A DNA stretch of 6,368 nucleotides from DASUFI01 sp036274635 (GTDB taxonomy: Bacteria > Planctomycetota > B15-G4), in NCBI GenBank assembly GCA_036274635.1, contig DASUFI010000176.1, positions 1-6,368 of the forward strand, given 5' to 3'. Shown here piece after piece: positions 1 through 6,106 of the stretch. The stretch's first letter is position 1. Every line of letters begins with the position of its first letter. The position numbers and the translations under genes were made by a program. Under the pieces are notes generated by a model. That model was given only the letters and a program-made list of their open reading frames with translations. It ran no database searches and was not told the origin of the DNA.

Positions 1-1236
1 ACGCGCGGCTGCCGCTTCTGCCAGGCGGGCATGATCACGCGCCCGATGCGCTACCGCACGGTGAGCCAGCTGCTGGCGGCCGCCGAGGACGCCTGGCGCA
101 ACACCGGCTACGACGAGATCACGCTGACCTCGCTCTCCAGCGGCGACTACCCGTGGATCGAGGAGCTGCTGCGCGCCATGAACGCGCGCTTCGCGCCGCG
201 GGGCGTGTCGGTGAGCCTGCCGAGCCTGCGCGTGACGGGCGAGCTCGCGCGCCTGCCGGGCCTCACCAACGGCGTGCGCAAGAGCGGCCTCACCTTCGCG
301 CCCGAGGTGGCCACCGACCGGCTGCGCGGCATCATCAACAAGGACATCCGCAACGAGGACGTGCTGGCCAGCGCCGCCGCGGCCTACCGCGAGGGCTGGA
401 GCACGATCAAGCTCTACTACATGATCGGCATCCCCGGCGAGCGCGAGGAGGACCTGCGCGCGATCGTGGAGTTCGCCGAGGAGCTGAGCAAGCTGCGCCA
501 GCGGGTCACGGGCCACGGCCCCGCGCAGGTCAACGTGACCGTGTCCACCTTCGTGCCCAAGGCCTTCGTGCCCTTCCAGTGGGACGGGATGATGGACCGC
601 TTCACGGTCCGCGCCAAGCAGTCGTGGATGCGCACGCTCAACCGCAGCCGGCGCGTGAAGCTGAAGTTCCACGACGCGGACCAGAGCTACCTGGAGGGCA
701 TCCTCTCGCGCGGCGACCGGCGCCTCGCTGACGGCATCGAGCGCGCGCACGCGGCCGGGGCGCGCTTCGACGCCTGGAGCGAGCGCTTCGACCTGGCGCG
801 CTGGCTGGACGCCTTCGACGCCGCCGGCACGGACCCGGAGGCCTTCGCGCTGCGCGAGCGCGCGCGGGACGAGGCGCTGCCCTGGGACCACCTGGACATC
901 GGGCCGGCGCGCGAGTTCCTGTGGTCCGAGCGCGAGCGGGCGCGCCAGGCCATCCAGACCGACTACTGCGTGGGCAAGGTGTGCCACGTCTGCGGCGTGC
1001 CGCCCTCGCTGTGCTTCGCCATCAAGCGCGACATGGGCCTGCTGGGCAGCACGAAGAACGCCATCCTGGCCATGGACGAGGAGGGCAAGACCAAGGGCGT
1101 CGCCGGCGTGGACGAAGCCGCGCCGCGGCAGCTGCGCTCGGCCTCGCCCGGCCCCGTGCGTGCGCCGCGCCGCCCGGCGGCGACGCGCGCGCCGGCCGCG
1201 GAGGGCACCGCGCCCGGAGCCGGCGCATGCGACTGA
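1..1236 (+). CDS. B12-binding-type radical SAM protein (TIGR03960-like), 5' truncated
   Basis: The reading frame is open from base 1, so the start and the expected N-terminal B12-binding domain lie upstream; 411 residues are visible. The first residues read TRGCRFCQAG, the end of a CxxxCxxC [4Fe-4S] radical SAM motif. Two cysteines (visible residues 4 and 7) are present, and the first would be the codon just before base 1. The segment GLTFAPEVATDRLRGIINKD, followed by a YMIGIPGE stretch (about 140-147), matches the barrel of the TIGR03960 group of uncharacterised B12-binding radical SAM proteins. A second cysteine cluster (C323, C328, C331, C338) near the C-terminus is typical of this group and may bind metal or an extra Fe-S cluster. 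The last 45 or so residues are Ala/Pro/Arg-rich and probably disordered. The substrate is unknown. The stop is 10 bp before the ABC exporter gene, suggesting one operon. Family assignment is by recalled motifs, not a search. Confidence 0.88.
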   Translation, partial: TRGCRFCQAGMITRPMRYRTVSQLLAAAEDAWRNTGYDEITLTSLSSGDYPWIEELLRAMNARFAPRGVSVSLPSLRVTGELARLPGLTNGVRKSGLTFAPEVATDRLRGIINKDIRNEDVLASAAAAYREGWSTIKLYYMIGIPGEREEDLRAIVEFAEELSKLRQRVTGHGPAQVNVTVSTFVPKAFVPFQWDGMMDRFTVRAKQSWMRTLNRSRRVKLKFHDADQSYLEGILSRGDRRLADGIERAHAAGARFDAWSERFDLARWLDAFDAAGTDPEAFALRERARDEALPWDHLDIGPAREFLWSERERARQAIQTDYCVGKVCHVCGVPPSLCFAIKRDMGLLGSTKNAILAMDEEGKTKGVAGVDEAAPRQLRSASPGPVRAPRRPAATRAPAAEGTAPGAGACD

Positions 1237-1246
1237 TCCCGCGGCC

Positions 1247-3016
1247 ATGACGTCGCGCTGGGCGGAGTCGCCGTTCGCGCACGCGCTGTCCTACTTCCCG
1301 CGCTTCCGCCGCCCCATGGTGCTGGGCCTGCTGTGCGTGATCCCGTCCGCGGGGCTGGACCTCGCGACCATGCTCGTCGTGCGCGACGTCTTCGACGGCG
1401 TCACCGGCGCGCACGGCGCGGCCCCCATGGCCTTCAGGCAGGTGCTGTGGTGGTCGCTGCTGGTCATGCTCATCACGCTGGTCAAGGGCGCCTTCAAGTA
1501 CGGCATGCGCTACTGGGTCACCGGCGCGTCGCGCGAGTTCGAGCGCGTGTACCGGCAGGACCTGTTCGACCACCTCGTCACGCTGACGCCGCACGACCTC
1601 GCGGCCATCCGCACCGGCGACATCATGTCGCGCTCGGTGGCGGACATCGAGGCGGTGCGCATGTTCCTCGGGCCGGCGGTCATGTACAACGCCCAGACGG
1701 CGGTGGTCATGCCGCTGGCGCTCGTGACCATGGCGCTCATCGACTGGCAGCTCACGGCGGTCATGCTGGTGCCCTTCATCGCGCTGGCCCTCGTGGTCAA
1801 GGTGGCCGCGAAGCCCACGCAGCACTGGAGCCACCTGGCCCAGGAGCGGCTGGGGGACCTGTCCACGGTGGCGCAGGAGAACTTCTCCGGCATCCGCGTG
1901 GTGAAGGCCTTCGTGAGCGAGGCCTTCAGCCGCAGCGTCTTCCAGCGCATGGGCCGCGCCTTCCTGGACGCCAACGTGCGGCTGGCGACGGTGCGCGGGC
2001 TCACGTCCGCCAGCATCAGCATCGTCAAGGACGTGGGCATGCTGGTCATCGTGCTGCTGGGCGGCTGGCACCTGGTGCAGGGGCGCCTCACGCTGGGCGA
2101 CTTCCTGCTCTTCAGCGCCATGCTCAACTGGGCGCTGTGGCCGCTCATCGCGGTGGGCTGGACGCTGGGCATGTACCACCGCGCGCGCGCCGGCGCGGTG
2201 CGCCTCAACCAGCTCTTCGCGCTGCAGCCCTCGGTGCGCGAGCTGCCGGGCGCGGTGGCGCCGGTCACCTTGCGCGGCGAGCTGGAGGTGCGGCACCTCA
2301 CCTTCGGCTGGGGCGCCACGCCCGTGCTGCACGACGTGAGCCTGCGCGTGCCGGCCGGCGCCACGCTGGGCATCACCGGCCGCACCGGCTGCGGCAAGAG
2401 CACGCTGGTGCAGCTGCTGTCGCGCCAGGTCGAGCCGCCGCCGGGCACGGTCTTCCTCGACGGCCGCGACGTGCGCGAGCTGCCGCTCACCTTCCTGCGC
2501 CGCAGCATCGGGGTCGTGCCGCAGGACAGCTTCCTGTTCAGCGAGAGCATCGCCAGCAACATCGGCTACGCGCGCGACGAGATCGACCTCCAGACGGTGC
2601 GCGCGATGGCCGCCGCCGCGCACGTGGACGCCGACATCGAGGGCTTCCCGCACGGCTACGACGAGCTGCTGGGCGAGCGCGGCGTCACGCTCTCGGGCGG
2701 GCAGCGCCAGCGCACCGCCATCGCGCGCACGCTGGCGGCCGACCCGCCGGTGATCATCCTGGACGACTGCCTCTCGGCCGTGGACACGGTGACCGAGCAG
2801 GCCATCCTGCGCGGCCTGCGCGAGACGCTGCGCGACCGCACGGCCGTCATCGTGAGCCACCGCGTGGCGGCGCTCTCGCTGGCCGACCGCATCCTCGTGC
2901 TGGACGAGGGCGCCGTGGTCGAGGAGGGCACGCACGAGGAGCTCGTCGCCCGCGGCGGCCTCTACGCCGAGATCCACGAGCGCCAGCGGCTCGAGGCCGA
3001 GATCGAGGCCCTGTGA
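1247..3016 (+). CDS. ABC exporter half-transporter, subunit with degenerate ATPase site
   Basis: This 589-residue protein has the usual length and order of a type IV (B-type) ABC exporter half. About six transmembrane helices (near 22-46, 62-84, 140-165, 167-188, 252-275, 284-308) precede a nucleotide-binding domain from about 345. ATPase motifs are the A-loop aromatic W355, Walker A GRTGCGKST (378-386, K384), Q426, signature LSGGQ (482-486), Walker B VIILDD (502-507) and H-loop H538. The residue after the Walker B Asp is D507, where hydrolysing ATPases carry Glu. In heterodimeric exporters (BmrC, TM287) this change marks the subunit whose own Walker motifs form the weak ATP site. The partner is almost certainly the next gene, which overlaps by 4 bp. 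Exported substrate cannot be read from sequence; drugs, lipids or peptides are all possible. The ATG at 1247 is chosen because it begins just before the membrane domain and avoids overlap with the upstream gene; no strong Shine-Dalgarno is seen. M24 (1316) is a less likely alternative. Confidence 0.93.
   Translation: MTSRWAESPFAHALSYFPRFRRPMVLGLLCVIPSAGLDLATMLVVRDVFDGVTGAHGAAPMAFRQVLWWSLLVMLITLVKGAFKYGMRYWVTGASREFERVYRQDLFDHLVTLTPHDLAAIRTGDIMSRSVADIEAVRMFLGPAVMYNAQTAVVMPLALVTMALIDWQLTAVMLVPFIALALVVKVAAKPTQHWSHLAQERLGDLSTVAQENFSGIRVVKAFVSEAFSRSVFQRMGRAFLDANVRLATVRGLTSASISIVKDVGMLVIVLLGGWHLVQGRLTLGDFLLFSAMLNWALWPLIAVGWTLGMYHRARAGAVRLNQLFALQPSVRELPGAVAPVTLRGELEVRHLTFGWGATPVLHDVSLRVPAGATLGITGRTGCGKSTLVQLLSRQVEPPPGTVFLDGRDVRELPLTFLRRSIGVVPQDSFLFSESIASNIGYARDEIDLQTVRAMAAAAHVDADIEGFPHGYDELLGERGVTLSGGQRQRTAIARTLAADPPVIILDDCLSAVDTVTEQAILRGLRETLRDRTAVIVSHRVAALSLADRILVLDEGAVVEEGTHEELVARGGLYAEIHERQRLEAEIEAL
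3005..3016 (+). promoter_or_regulatory. Shine-Dalgarno and GTGA stop/start overlap coupling the two ABC genes
   Basis: GAGG at 3005-3008 lies 4 bases before a GTG start at 3013, which overlaps the TGA stop (3014-3016) of the first subunit. The arrangement lets a terminating ribosome restart on the second gene. The Shine-Dalgarno spacing is slightly short, so coupling rather than independent initiation is likely. Seen in sequence; the coupling is inferred. Confidence 0.65.
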
Positions 3017-4908
3017 GCGCCGCCGGCAGCACGCCCCTCGCGCCCGCCTCCAGCAACGGCAAGGGCGGCGGCAAGGACCAGCACGACGAGGAGATCGAGG
3101 TCGGGACGCTCTACAACAAGGCCGCGCTGCGGCGCCTGCTGCAGTTCGCGCGGCCGCACCGGGGCGAGCTGGCCGGATCCGTCGCGCTGCTGGTGGGCGG
3201 GCTGTTCCTCAAGCTGGCCGGGCCGTGGATCGTGCAGAAGGTCATCGACGGGCCCGTGCAGGCGGCCATCGCCGGGCGCGCCGCGCAGGGGCCGGGCTTC
3301 GACCTGGCCGGGCCGCTGGCGGACGTCACGCGCCTCGGCCTGATGTTCGGCGCGGTGGCACTGGTGGCCGCGGGCCTGCTCGTGCTGCGCGAGTGGCTCA
3401 TGAACCGCACGGGCCAGCGCATCGTGTTCGAGCTGCGCAACCAGCTCTTCGACCACCTGCTGGGGCTGCCCGTGGGCTGGTACGACCGGCACGCCGTGGG
3501 CTGGACCGTGACGCGCGCCACCAGCGACGTGGACGCGCTCTCGGAGCTGTTCACCACCGGCATCGCCACGCTGGCCTACGACATGCTCACGATCGTGGTC
3601 GTGGCGGGGCTGCTCATCGGGCTCTCGCCCGGGCTGTCCATCGTGGCGCTGACGATGCTGCCGCTCATGCTCATCGTCTCCTTCCGCTTCCGCCACAACG
3701 CGCGCAGCGCCTACCGCGCCACGCGCGCGTCGCTGTCGCGGCTGAACGCCTTCCTGCAGGAGCGTCTCTCGGGGCTCGCGGTCGTGCGGCTGTTCCGGCG
3801 CGAGGCGGCCTCCAGCCGCCGCTTCGACACGCTCAACACGAAGTACTACACCGACAACATGGTCACGGTGCGGCACTTCTCGCTGTTCTTCCCCACCGTG
3901 GACACGCTGGCGCAGGGCGTGAAGATGGGCTGCCTCGTCTACGGCAGCTGGCTCATCGCGCAGGGGCACCTGACGGTGGGCGTGTTCATCCAGTTCTGGA
4001 TGTACCTCGACTTCGTCTTCGACCCCATCCGCGAGCTGGCCGAACGCTACAACGTGCTGCAGGCGGCCATGGCGGCGGCCGAGCGCATCTTCGGCGTGCT
4101 CGACACGCCCGTCGAGGACAGCTCGCTGGCGCGGCCGCTCGCGGCCGAGGCGCCCGCCGCGGGCGAGCCGCCGGCGGTGGAGTTCCGCGGCGTGTCCTTC
4201 GCCTACCCGGGCGGGCCGCCGGTGCTGCAGGACGTCTCCTTCAGCGTGCGGCGCGGCCAGCGCGTGGCGGTCGTGGGCCACACCGGCGCGGGCAAGACCA
4301 CCCTCGTCTCGCTGCTGTGCCGCTTCCACGAGACGCCCCACGGCGTCATCCGGCTGCACGGCCGCGACGTGCGCGGCCTGCCCCACCACGACCTGCGGCG
4401 GCGCATCGCCATCGTGCAGCAGGACGTCTTCCTCTTCAGCGACACCGTCGCGGCCAACATCCGCATGGGCGCCGAGGACATGCCGGACGACCGGGTGCGC
4501 CGCGCCGCGGAGGCCGTGCACGCCGACGCCTTCGTGCGCCGCCTGCCGCAGGGCTACGAGACGCGCCTGCAGGAGCGCGGCGCCAACCTCTCCTCGGGCC
4601 AGCGCCAGCTGCTGGCCTTCGCGCGCGCGCTGGCGGCCGACCCCGACGTGCTGGTGCTGGACGAGGCCACCTCCTCGGTGGACAGCGAGACCGAGGCGCT
4701 GGTCGAGGACGCCACGCGCACGCTGCTGGCCGGCCGCACGGCACTGGTCATCGCCCACCGACTCTCCACCGTGGTGTCCGCCGACCGCATCCTGGTCATG
4801 CACAAGGGCCGCGTACACGAGGAAGGCACCCACGAGGAGCTGCTGGCCCGCCGCGGCCTGTACTGGAAGCTCTACAGGCTGCACCTCGCCGGCGGCGTGG
4901 CCGCGTGA
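3013..4908 (+). CDS. ABC exporter half-transporter, catalytic subunit of the pair
   Basis: This 631-residue protein is the second half of the exporter pair. A polar Gly/Ser/Lys/Asp-rich N-terminal tail (1-35) precedes about six transmembrane helices (near 52-77, 105-130, 180-203, 206-225, 292-316, 320-340). The ATPase domain runs from about 388: A-loop Y398, Walker A GHTGAGKTT (422-430, K428), Q470, signature LSSGQ (526-530), Walker B VLVLDE (546-551) with catalytic Glu E551, D-loop SSVD and H582. Its Walker motifs are intact while its signature is changed from LSGGQ. Paired with the upstream subunit, this predicts one competent ATP site (its Walker A/B with the partner's LSGGQ) and one degenerate site. 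The start is the GTG at 3013: it forms a GTGA overlap with the previous stop, has GAGG at 3005-3008, and the same frame upstream is only shadow sequence. Translational coupling would give equal subunit amounts, as a heterodimer needs. Substrate unknown. Confidence 0.93.
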   Translation: MSAAGSTPLAPASSNGKGGGKDQHDEEIEVGTLYNKAALRRLLQFARPHRGELAGSVALLVGGLFLKLAGPWIVQKVIDGPVQAAIAGRAAQGPGFDLAGPLADVTRLGLMFGAVALVAAGLLVLREWLMNRTGQRIVFELRNQLFDHLLGLPVGWYDRHAVGWTVTRATSDVDALSELFTTGIATLAYDMLTIVVVAGLLIGLSPGLSIVALTMLPLMLIVSFRFRHNARSAYRATRASLSRLNAFLQERLSGLAVVRLFRREAASSRRFDTLNTKYYTDNMVTVRHFSLFFPTVDTLAQGVKMGCLVYGSWLIAQGHLTVGVFIQFWMYLDFVFDPIRELAERYNVLQAAMAAAERIFGVLDTPVEDSSLARPLAAEAPAAGEPPAVEFRGVSFAYPGGPPVLQDVSFSVRRGQRVAVVGHTGAGKTTLVSLLCRFHETPHGVIRLHGRDVRGLPHHDLRRRIAIVQQDVFLFSDTVAANIRMGAEDMPDDRVRRAAEAVHADAFVRRLPQGYETRLQERGANLSSGQRQLLAFARALAADPDVLVLDEATSSVDSETEALVEDATRTLLAGRTALVIAHRLSTVVSADRILVMHKGRVHEEGTHEELLARRGLYWKLYRLHLAGGVAA

Positions 4909-4923
4909 CGAGCCCGTCGCAGA

Positions 4924-4946
4924 AGTGCTTCGAGGGCCGAAGCGCT
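4924..4946 (+). terminator. Possible transcription terminator hairpin after the ABC operon
   Basis: Fifteen bases after the second ABC stop, AGTGCTTCG (4924-4932) pairs with CGAAGCGCT (4938-4946), giving a 9-bp stem with one G-U pair and a 5-base loop. Position suits a terminator, but only a short ATTT follows (4949-4952) rather than a true U-run, so it may instead be a 3' end stabiliser or part of the hairpin cluster. Confidence 0.35.
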
Positions 4947-4951
4947 GGATT

Positions 4952-4991
4952 TCGCGTCGGATCGAGGCGCGAGGCCGGGGCAGGGGCCCCG
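4952..4991. repeat. Two small consecutive inverted repeats
   Basis: TCGCGTC (4952-4958) pairs with GGCGCGA (4966-4972) with one G-U pair and a 7-base loop. CGGGGC (4976-4981) pairs with GCCCCG (4986-4991) with a 4-base loop. Each is weak alone in DNA this GC-rich; they are listed because they sit end to end with the stronger stems on either side. Confidence 0.35.
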
Positions 4992-4995
4992 CGCA

Positions 4996-5028
4996 GGAGA
5001 TGCGACGGGCATGGCCCGTCGCGTCTCC
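4996..5028. repeat. Long near-perfect inverted repeat (15-bp stem, 3-base loop)
   Basis: GGAGATGCGACGGGC (4996-5010) pairs with GCCCGTCGCGTCTCC (5014-5028) around the loop ATG. Fourteen of 15 pairs are Watson-Crick and one (5001/5023) is a U-G wobble in plus-strand RNA. This is the strongest secondary structure noticed in the window and is outside any gene. No T-run follows, so it is not a textbook intrinsic terminator. Its right arm contains the 9-mer GCCCGTCGC that recurs nearby, which suggests a REP-like palindromic unit. Confidence 0.75.
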
Positions 5029-5030
5029 GT

Positions 5031-5060
5031 CGAGGGCGCTCCCGCATGGAGCGCCCGTCG
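5031..5060. repeat. Second strong inverted repeat, sharing sequence with the first
   Basis: GGGCGCTCC (5034-5042) pairs perfectly with GGAGCGCCC (5048-5056) around the loop CGCAT. Skipping one base (5057) adds three more pairs, CGA (5031-5033) with TCG (5058-5060). It starts two bases after the previous stem. Both stems contain GCATGG near the loop and end in CCCGTCGCGT (5015-5024 and 5054-5063), so they look like diverged copies of one unit. Confidence 0.7.
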
Positions 5061-5195
5061 CGTGAGCAGAGATTCGCCGCAGGCTGAGCAACGAAGAGCC
5101 GGCGCGAAGGACGCGGAGCCCGAATGACGTCTTCGACGGGCGAGGGTTGAACCCCGCGGGCGCGGCCTGCGCTTCAACAGGCAACGCCCACCTTC

Positions 5196-5199
5196 GGAG
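5196..5199 (+). promoter_or_regulatory. Shine-Dalgarno deciding the TTG start of the barrel gene
   Basis: GGAG at 5196-5199 lies 7 bases before the TTG at 5207. The alternative upstream TTG at 5147 has a GAGGG run directly against it, which is too close to work, and would put about 20 extra residues before the signal peptide. Confidence 0.6.
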
Positions 5200-5206
5200 C
5201 CGCGCC

Positions 5207-6106
5207 TTGCCTCGACCCGCCGCCTGCCTGCTCGCCGCCCTGCTCGCTGCGCCCGCCCTGGCCCAGGACCAGCCCCCGCCGCCGACGCCCTCGCAGCCGG
5301 CGCCGCAGGACGAGGTCGAGCCGGCCCAGAACGGCTGGCCCGCGCAGTCGTGGCTCATGCCCGAGGTCGAGGTCGTGGGCGAGCCGACGTCCGACCTGCG
5401 CGAGGAGCAGCGCATCGGCAGCTACGCCCAGCCGCGCTGGACGGCGCAGCGCCGCTTCACGACGACGCGCATCTATGTCCTGCCCGAGAGCGCGGTCGAG
5501 ACGGAGTACTGGCTGCGCATCGACGAGCCGCGGAACGCTGGCGAGACCAAGATCACGCACATGTACGAGGTCGGCTTCGGCCTGCCGTACCGCTTCCAGT
5601 TCGACTTCTACGTGGACTCCATCCACGAGGGCGAGTGGGACTTCTTCGACGAGACCGAGCGCAAGTACGAGCTGCGCTGGGCGGTCGCGGACTGGGGCCA
5701 ACTGTGGGGCAACCCGACGCTCTACTATGAGATCGTCGACCGCCAGCGCGGCCCGGACAAGCTGGAATACAAGCTGCTGCTGGGCGACGAGCTGGCCGAG
5801 GGCTGGCACTGGGGCAGCAACCTGGTGTGGGAGCAGGAGACGGGCGGAGAGCAGGAGCGCGAGCTGGAGTTCACCGGCGCCCTCAGCCAGACGCTGGTGG
5901 ACGACCGCTTCTCGCTGGGCGCCGAGTTCAAGACCTCGCAGATCACCAACGACGTCGAGTCCGCGCACCGGCACGAGTACTTCCTCGGCCCGAGCGCGCA
6001 GTACAAGCCCGTGCCGCGCATGCACATGGACCTCGCCCCGCTGGTGGGTTTCGGTCCCGACAGCGACAGCTACCAGATCTTCTTCGTCATGGGCTGGGAG
6101 TTCTAG
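5207..6106 (+). CDS. Secreted, probable outer-membrane beta-barrel protein, unrecognised family
   Basis: From the TTG at 5207 the product is 299 residues. It opens with a short Sec signal peptide (MPRPAACLLAALLAAPALA, likely cleaved before Q20), followed by a Pro/Gln-rich linker (20-40). The rest is rich in alternating polar/aromatic stretches that read as beta-strands, such as THMYEVGFGLPYRFQFDFYV (117-136) and KLEYKLLLG (185-193). The chain ends YQIFFVMGWEF, an amphipathic strand with a terminal Phe, the classic C-terminal signal recognised by BamA. There are few Lys and no mature Cys. Size fits a barrel of perhaps 10-12 strands. The segment MPEVEVVGEP (51-60) after the linker resembles the start of TonB-dependent receptors, but the protein is far too small for a plug plus 22-strand barrel. 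Function and ligand are unknown. The gene is convergent with the metal-receptor gene, with which it shares CTAG at the stops, and lies after the hairpin-rich gap. Outer-membrane placement is inference. Confidence 0.82.
   Translation: MPRPAACLLAALLAAPALAQDQPPPPTPSQPAPQDEVEPAQNGWPAQSWLMPEVEVVGEPTSDLREEQRIGSYAQPRWTAQRRFTTTRIYVLPESAVETEYWLRIDEPRNAGETKITHMYEVGFGLPYRFQFDFYVDSIHEGEWDFFDETERKYELRWAVADWGQLWGNPTLYYEIVDRQRGPDKLEYKLLLGDELAEGWHWGSNLVWEQETGGEQERELEFTGALSQTLVDDRFSLGAEFKTSQITNDVESAHRHEYFLGPSAQYKPVPRMHMDLAPLVGFGPDSDSYQIFFVMGWEF
6103..6106. other. CTAG shared by two convergent stop codons
   Basis: The palindrome CTAG gives the plus-strand TAG (6104-6106) of the barrel gene and the minus-strand TAG (6105-6103) of the metal-receptor gene. 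There is therefore no intergenic space for a terminator; transcripts from both sides must run into each other's coding region. Confidence 0.8.

Larger units (their letters stand above)
4912..5141. repeat. Clustered short repeat GCCCGTCG(C), both orientations
   Basis: The 9-mer GCCCGTCGC occurs at 4912-4920, 5014-5022 and 5053-5061, and inverted at 5002-5010. The inverted octamer CGACGGGC is at 5134-5141. A further inverted 9-mer is at 6110-6118, inside the end of the minus-strand metal-receptor gene, and the octamer alone at 4107-4114 within the second ABC gene. Five copies in 230 bp is more than expected even for this base composition (a rough estimate is under one 9-mer for the whole window on both strands). 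It could be a protein binding site, a REP-like remnant, or a by-product of the two related palindromes. My scan was by eye and may have missed copies. Confidence 0.5.
4909..5206. other. Non-coding, hairpin-rich intergenic region
   Basis: This gap of about 300 bp separates the ABC operon from the barrel gene. I find no convincing gene in it: the open frames that cross it lack start signals, and their translations are Arg/Ala-rich shadow-like sequence. Six inverted repeats lie one after another: 4924-4946, 4952-4972, 4976-4991, 4996-5028, 5031-5060 and a weaker one at 5073-5108 (TTCGC/GCGAA outer arms with an inner GGCT/AGCC). A short word, GCCCGTCG, recurs in both orientations. The downstream part (5109-5195) should contain the promoter of the barrel gene, but no sigma70-like pair of boxes stands out. 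Possible roles are transcription termination, an mRNA-stabilising 3' structure, a REP-like repeat cluster, or a small structured RNA; the sequence alone does not choose between them. I do not recognise a known riboswitch. Confidence 0.6.

Noticed and set aside
1160..1246. Upstream start for the first ABC protein
   Set aside because: It would add 29 Arg/Pro-rich residues overlapping the radical SAM gene; the ATG at 1247 gives a normal exporter N-terminus.
1022..2977. Minus-strand open frame of 651 codons
   Set aside because: Antisense to the first ABC gene, with low-complexity Arg/Ala/His translation and no recognisable domain.
1333..3012. In-frame upstream extension of the second ABC protein to 1191 residues
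   Set aside because: The extension lies wholly over the first ABC gene in another frame and reads as Arg/Ala/Gly/His-rich shadow sequence; the real protein begins at the GTG at 3013.
4872..5177. Minus-strand open frame of 101 codons across the intergenic gap
   Set aside because: Arg/Ala/Ser-rich with no domain. It crosses the inverted repeats and the end of the ABC gene, and no convincing ribosome binding site was seen.
5146..5178. GTTGAA/TTCAAC inverted repeat just upstream of the barrel start
   Set aside because: Only 6 bp arms around a 21-base GC-rich spacer; too weak to call an operator or attenuator.
4909..5206. Cobalamin riboswitch in the leader of the barrel gene
   Set aside because: The BtuF-like neighbour made this worth looking for, but I could not find a B12-box-like conserved core, and the hairpins are simple palindromes. 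A covariance-model search would settle it.
2962..5415. Minus-strand open frame of 817 codons
   Set aside because: It is antisense to the second ABC gene and the intergenic gap. Its His/Arg/Val/Ala-rich, motif-free translation is what a GC-rich gene gives when read in the wrong frame.
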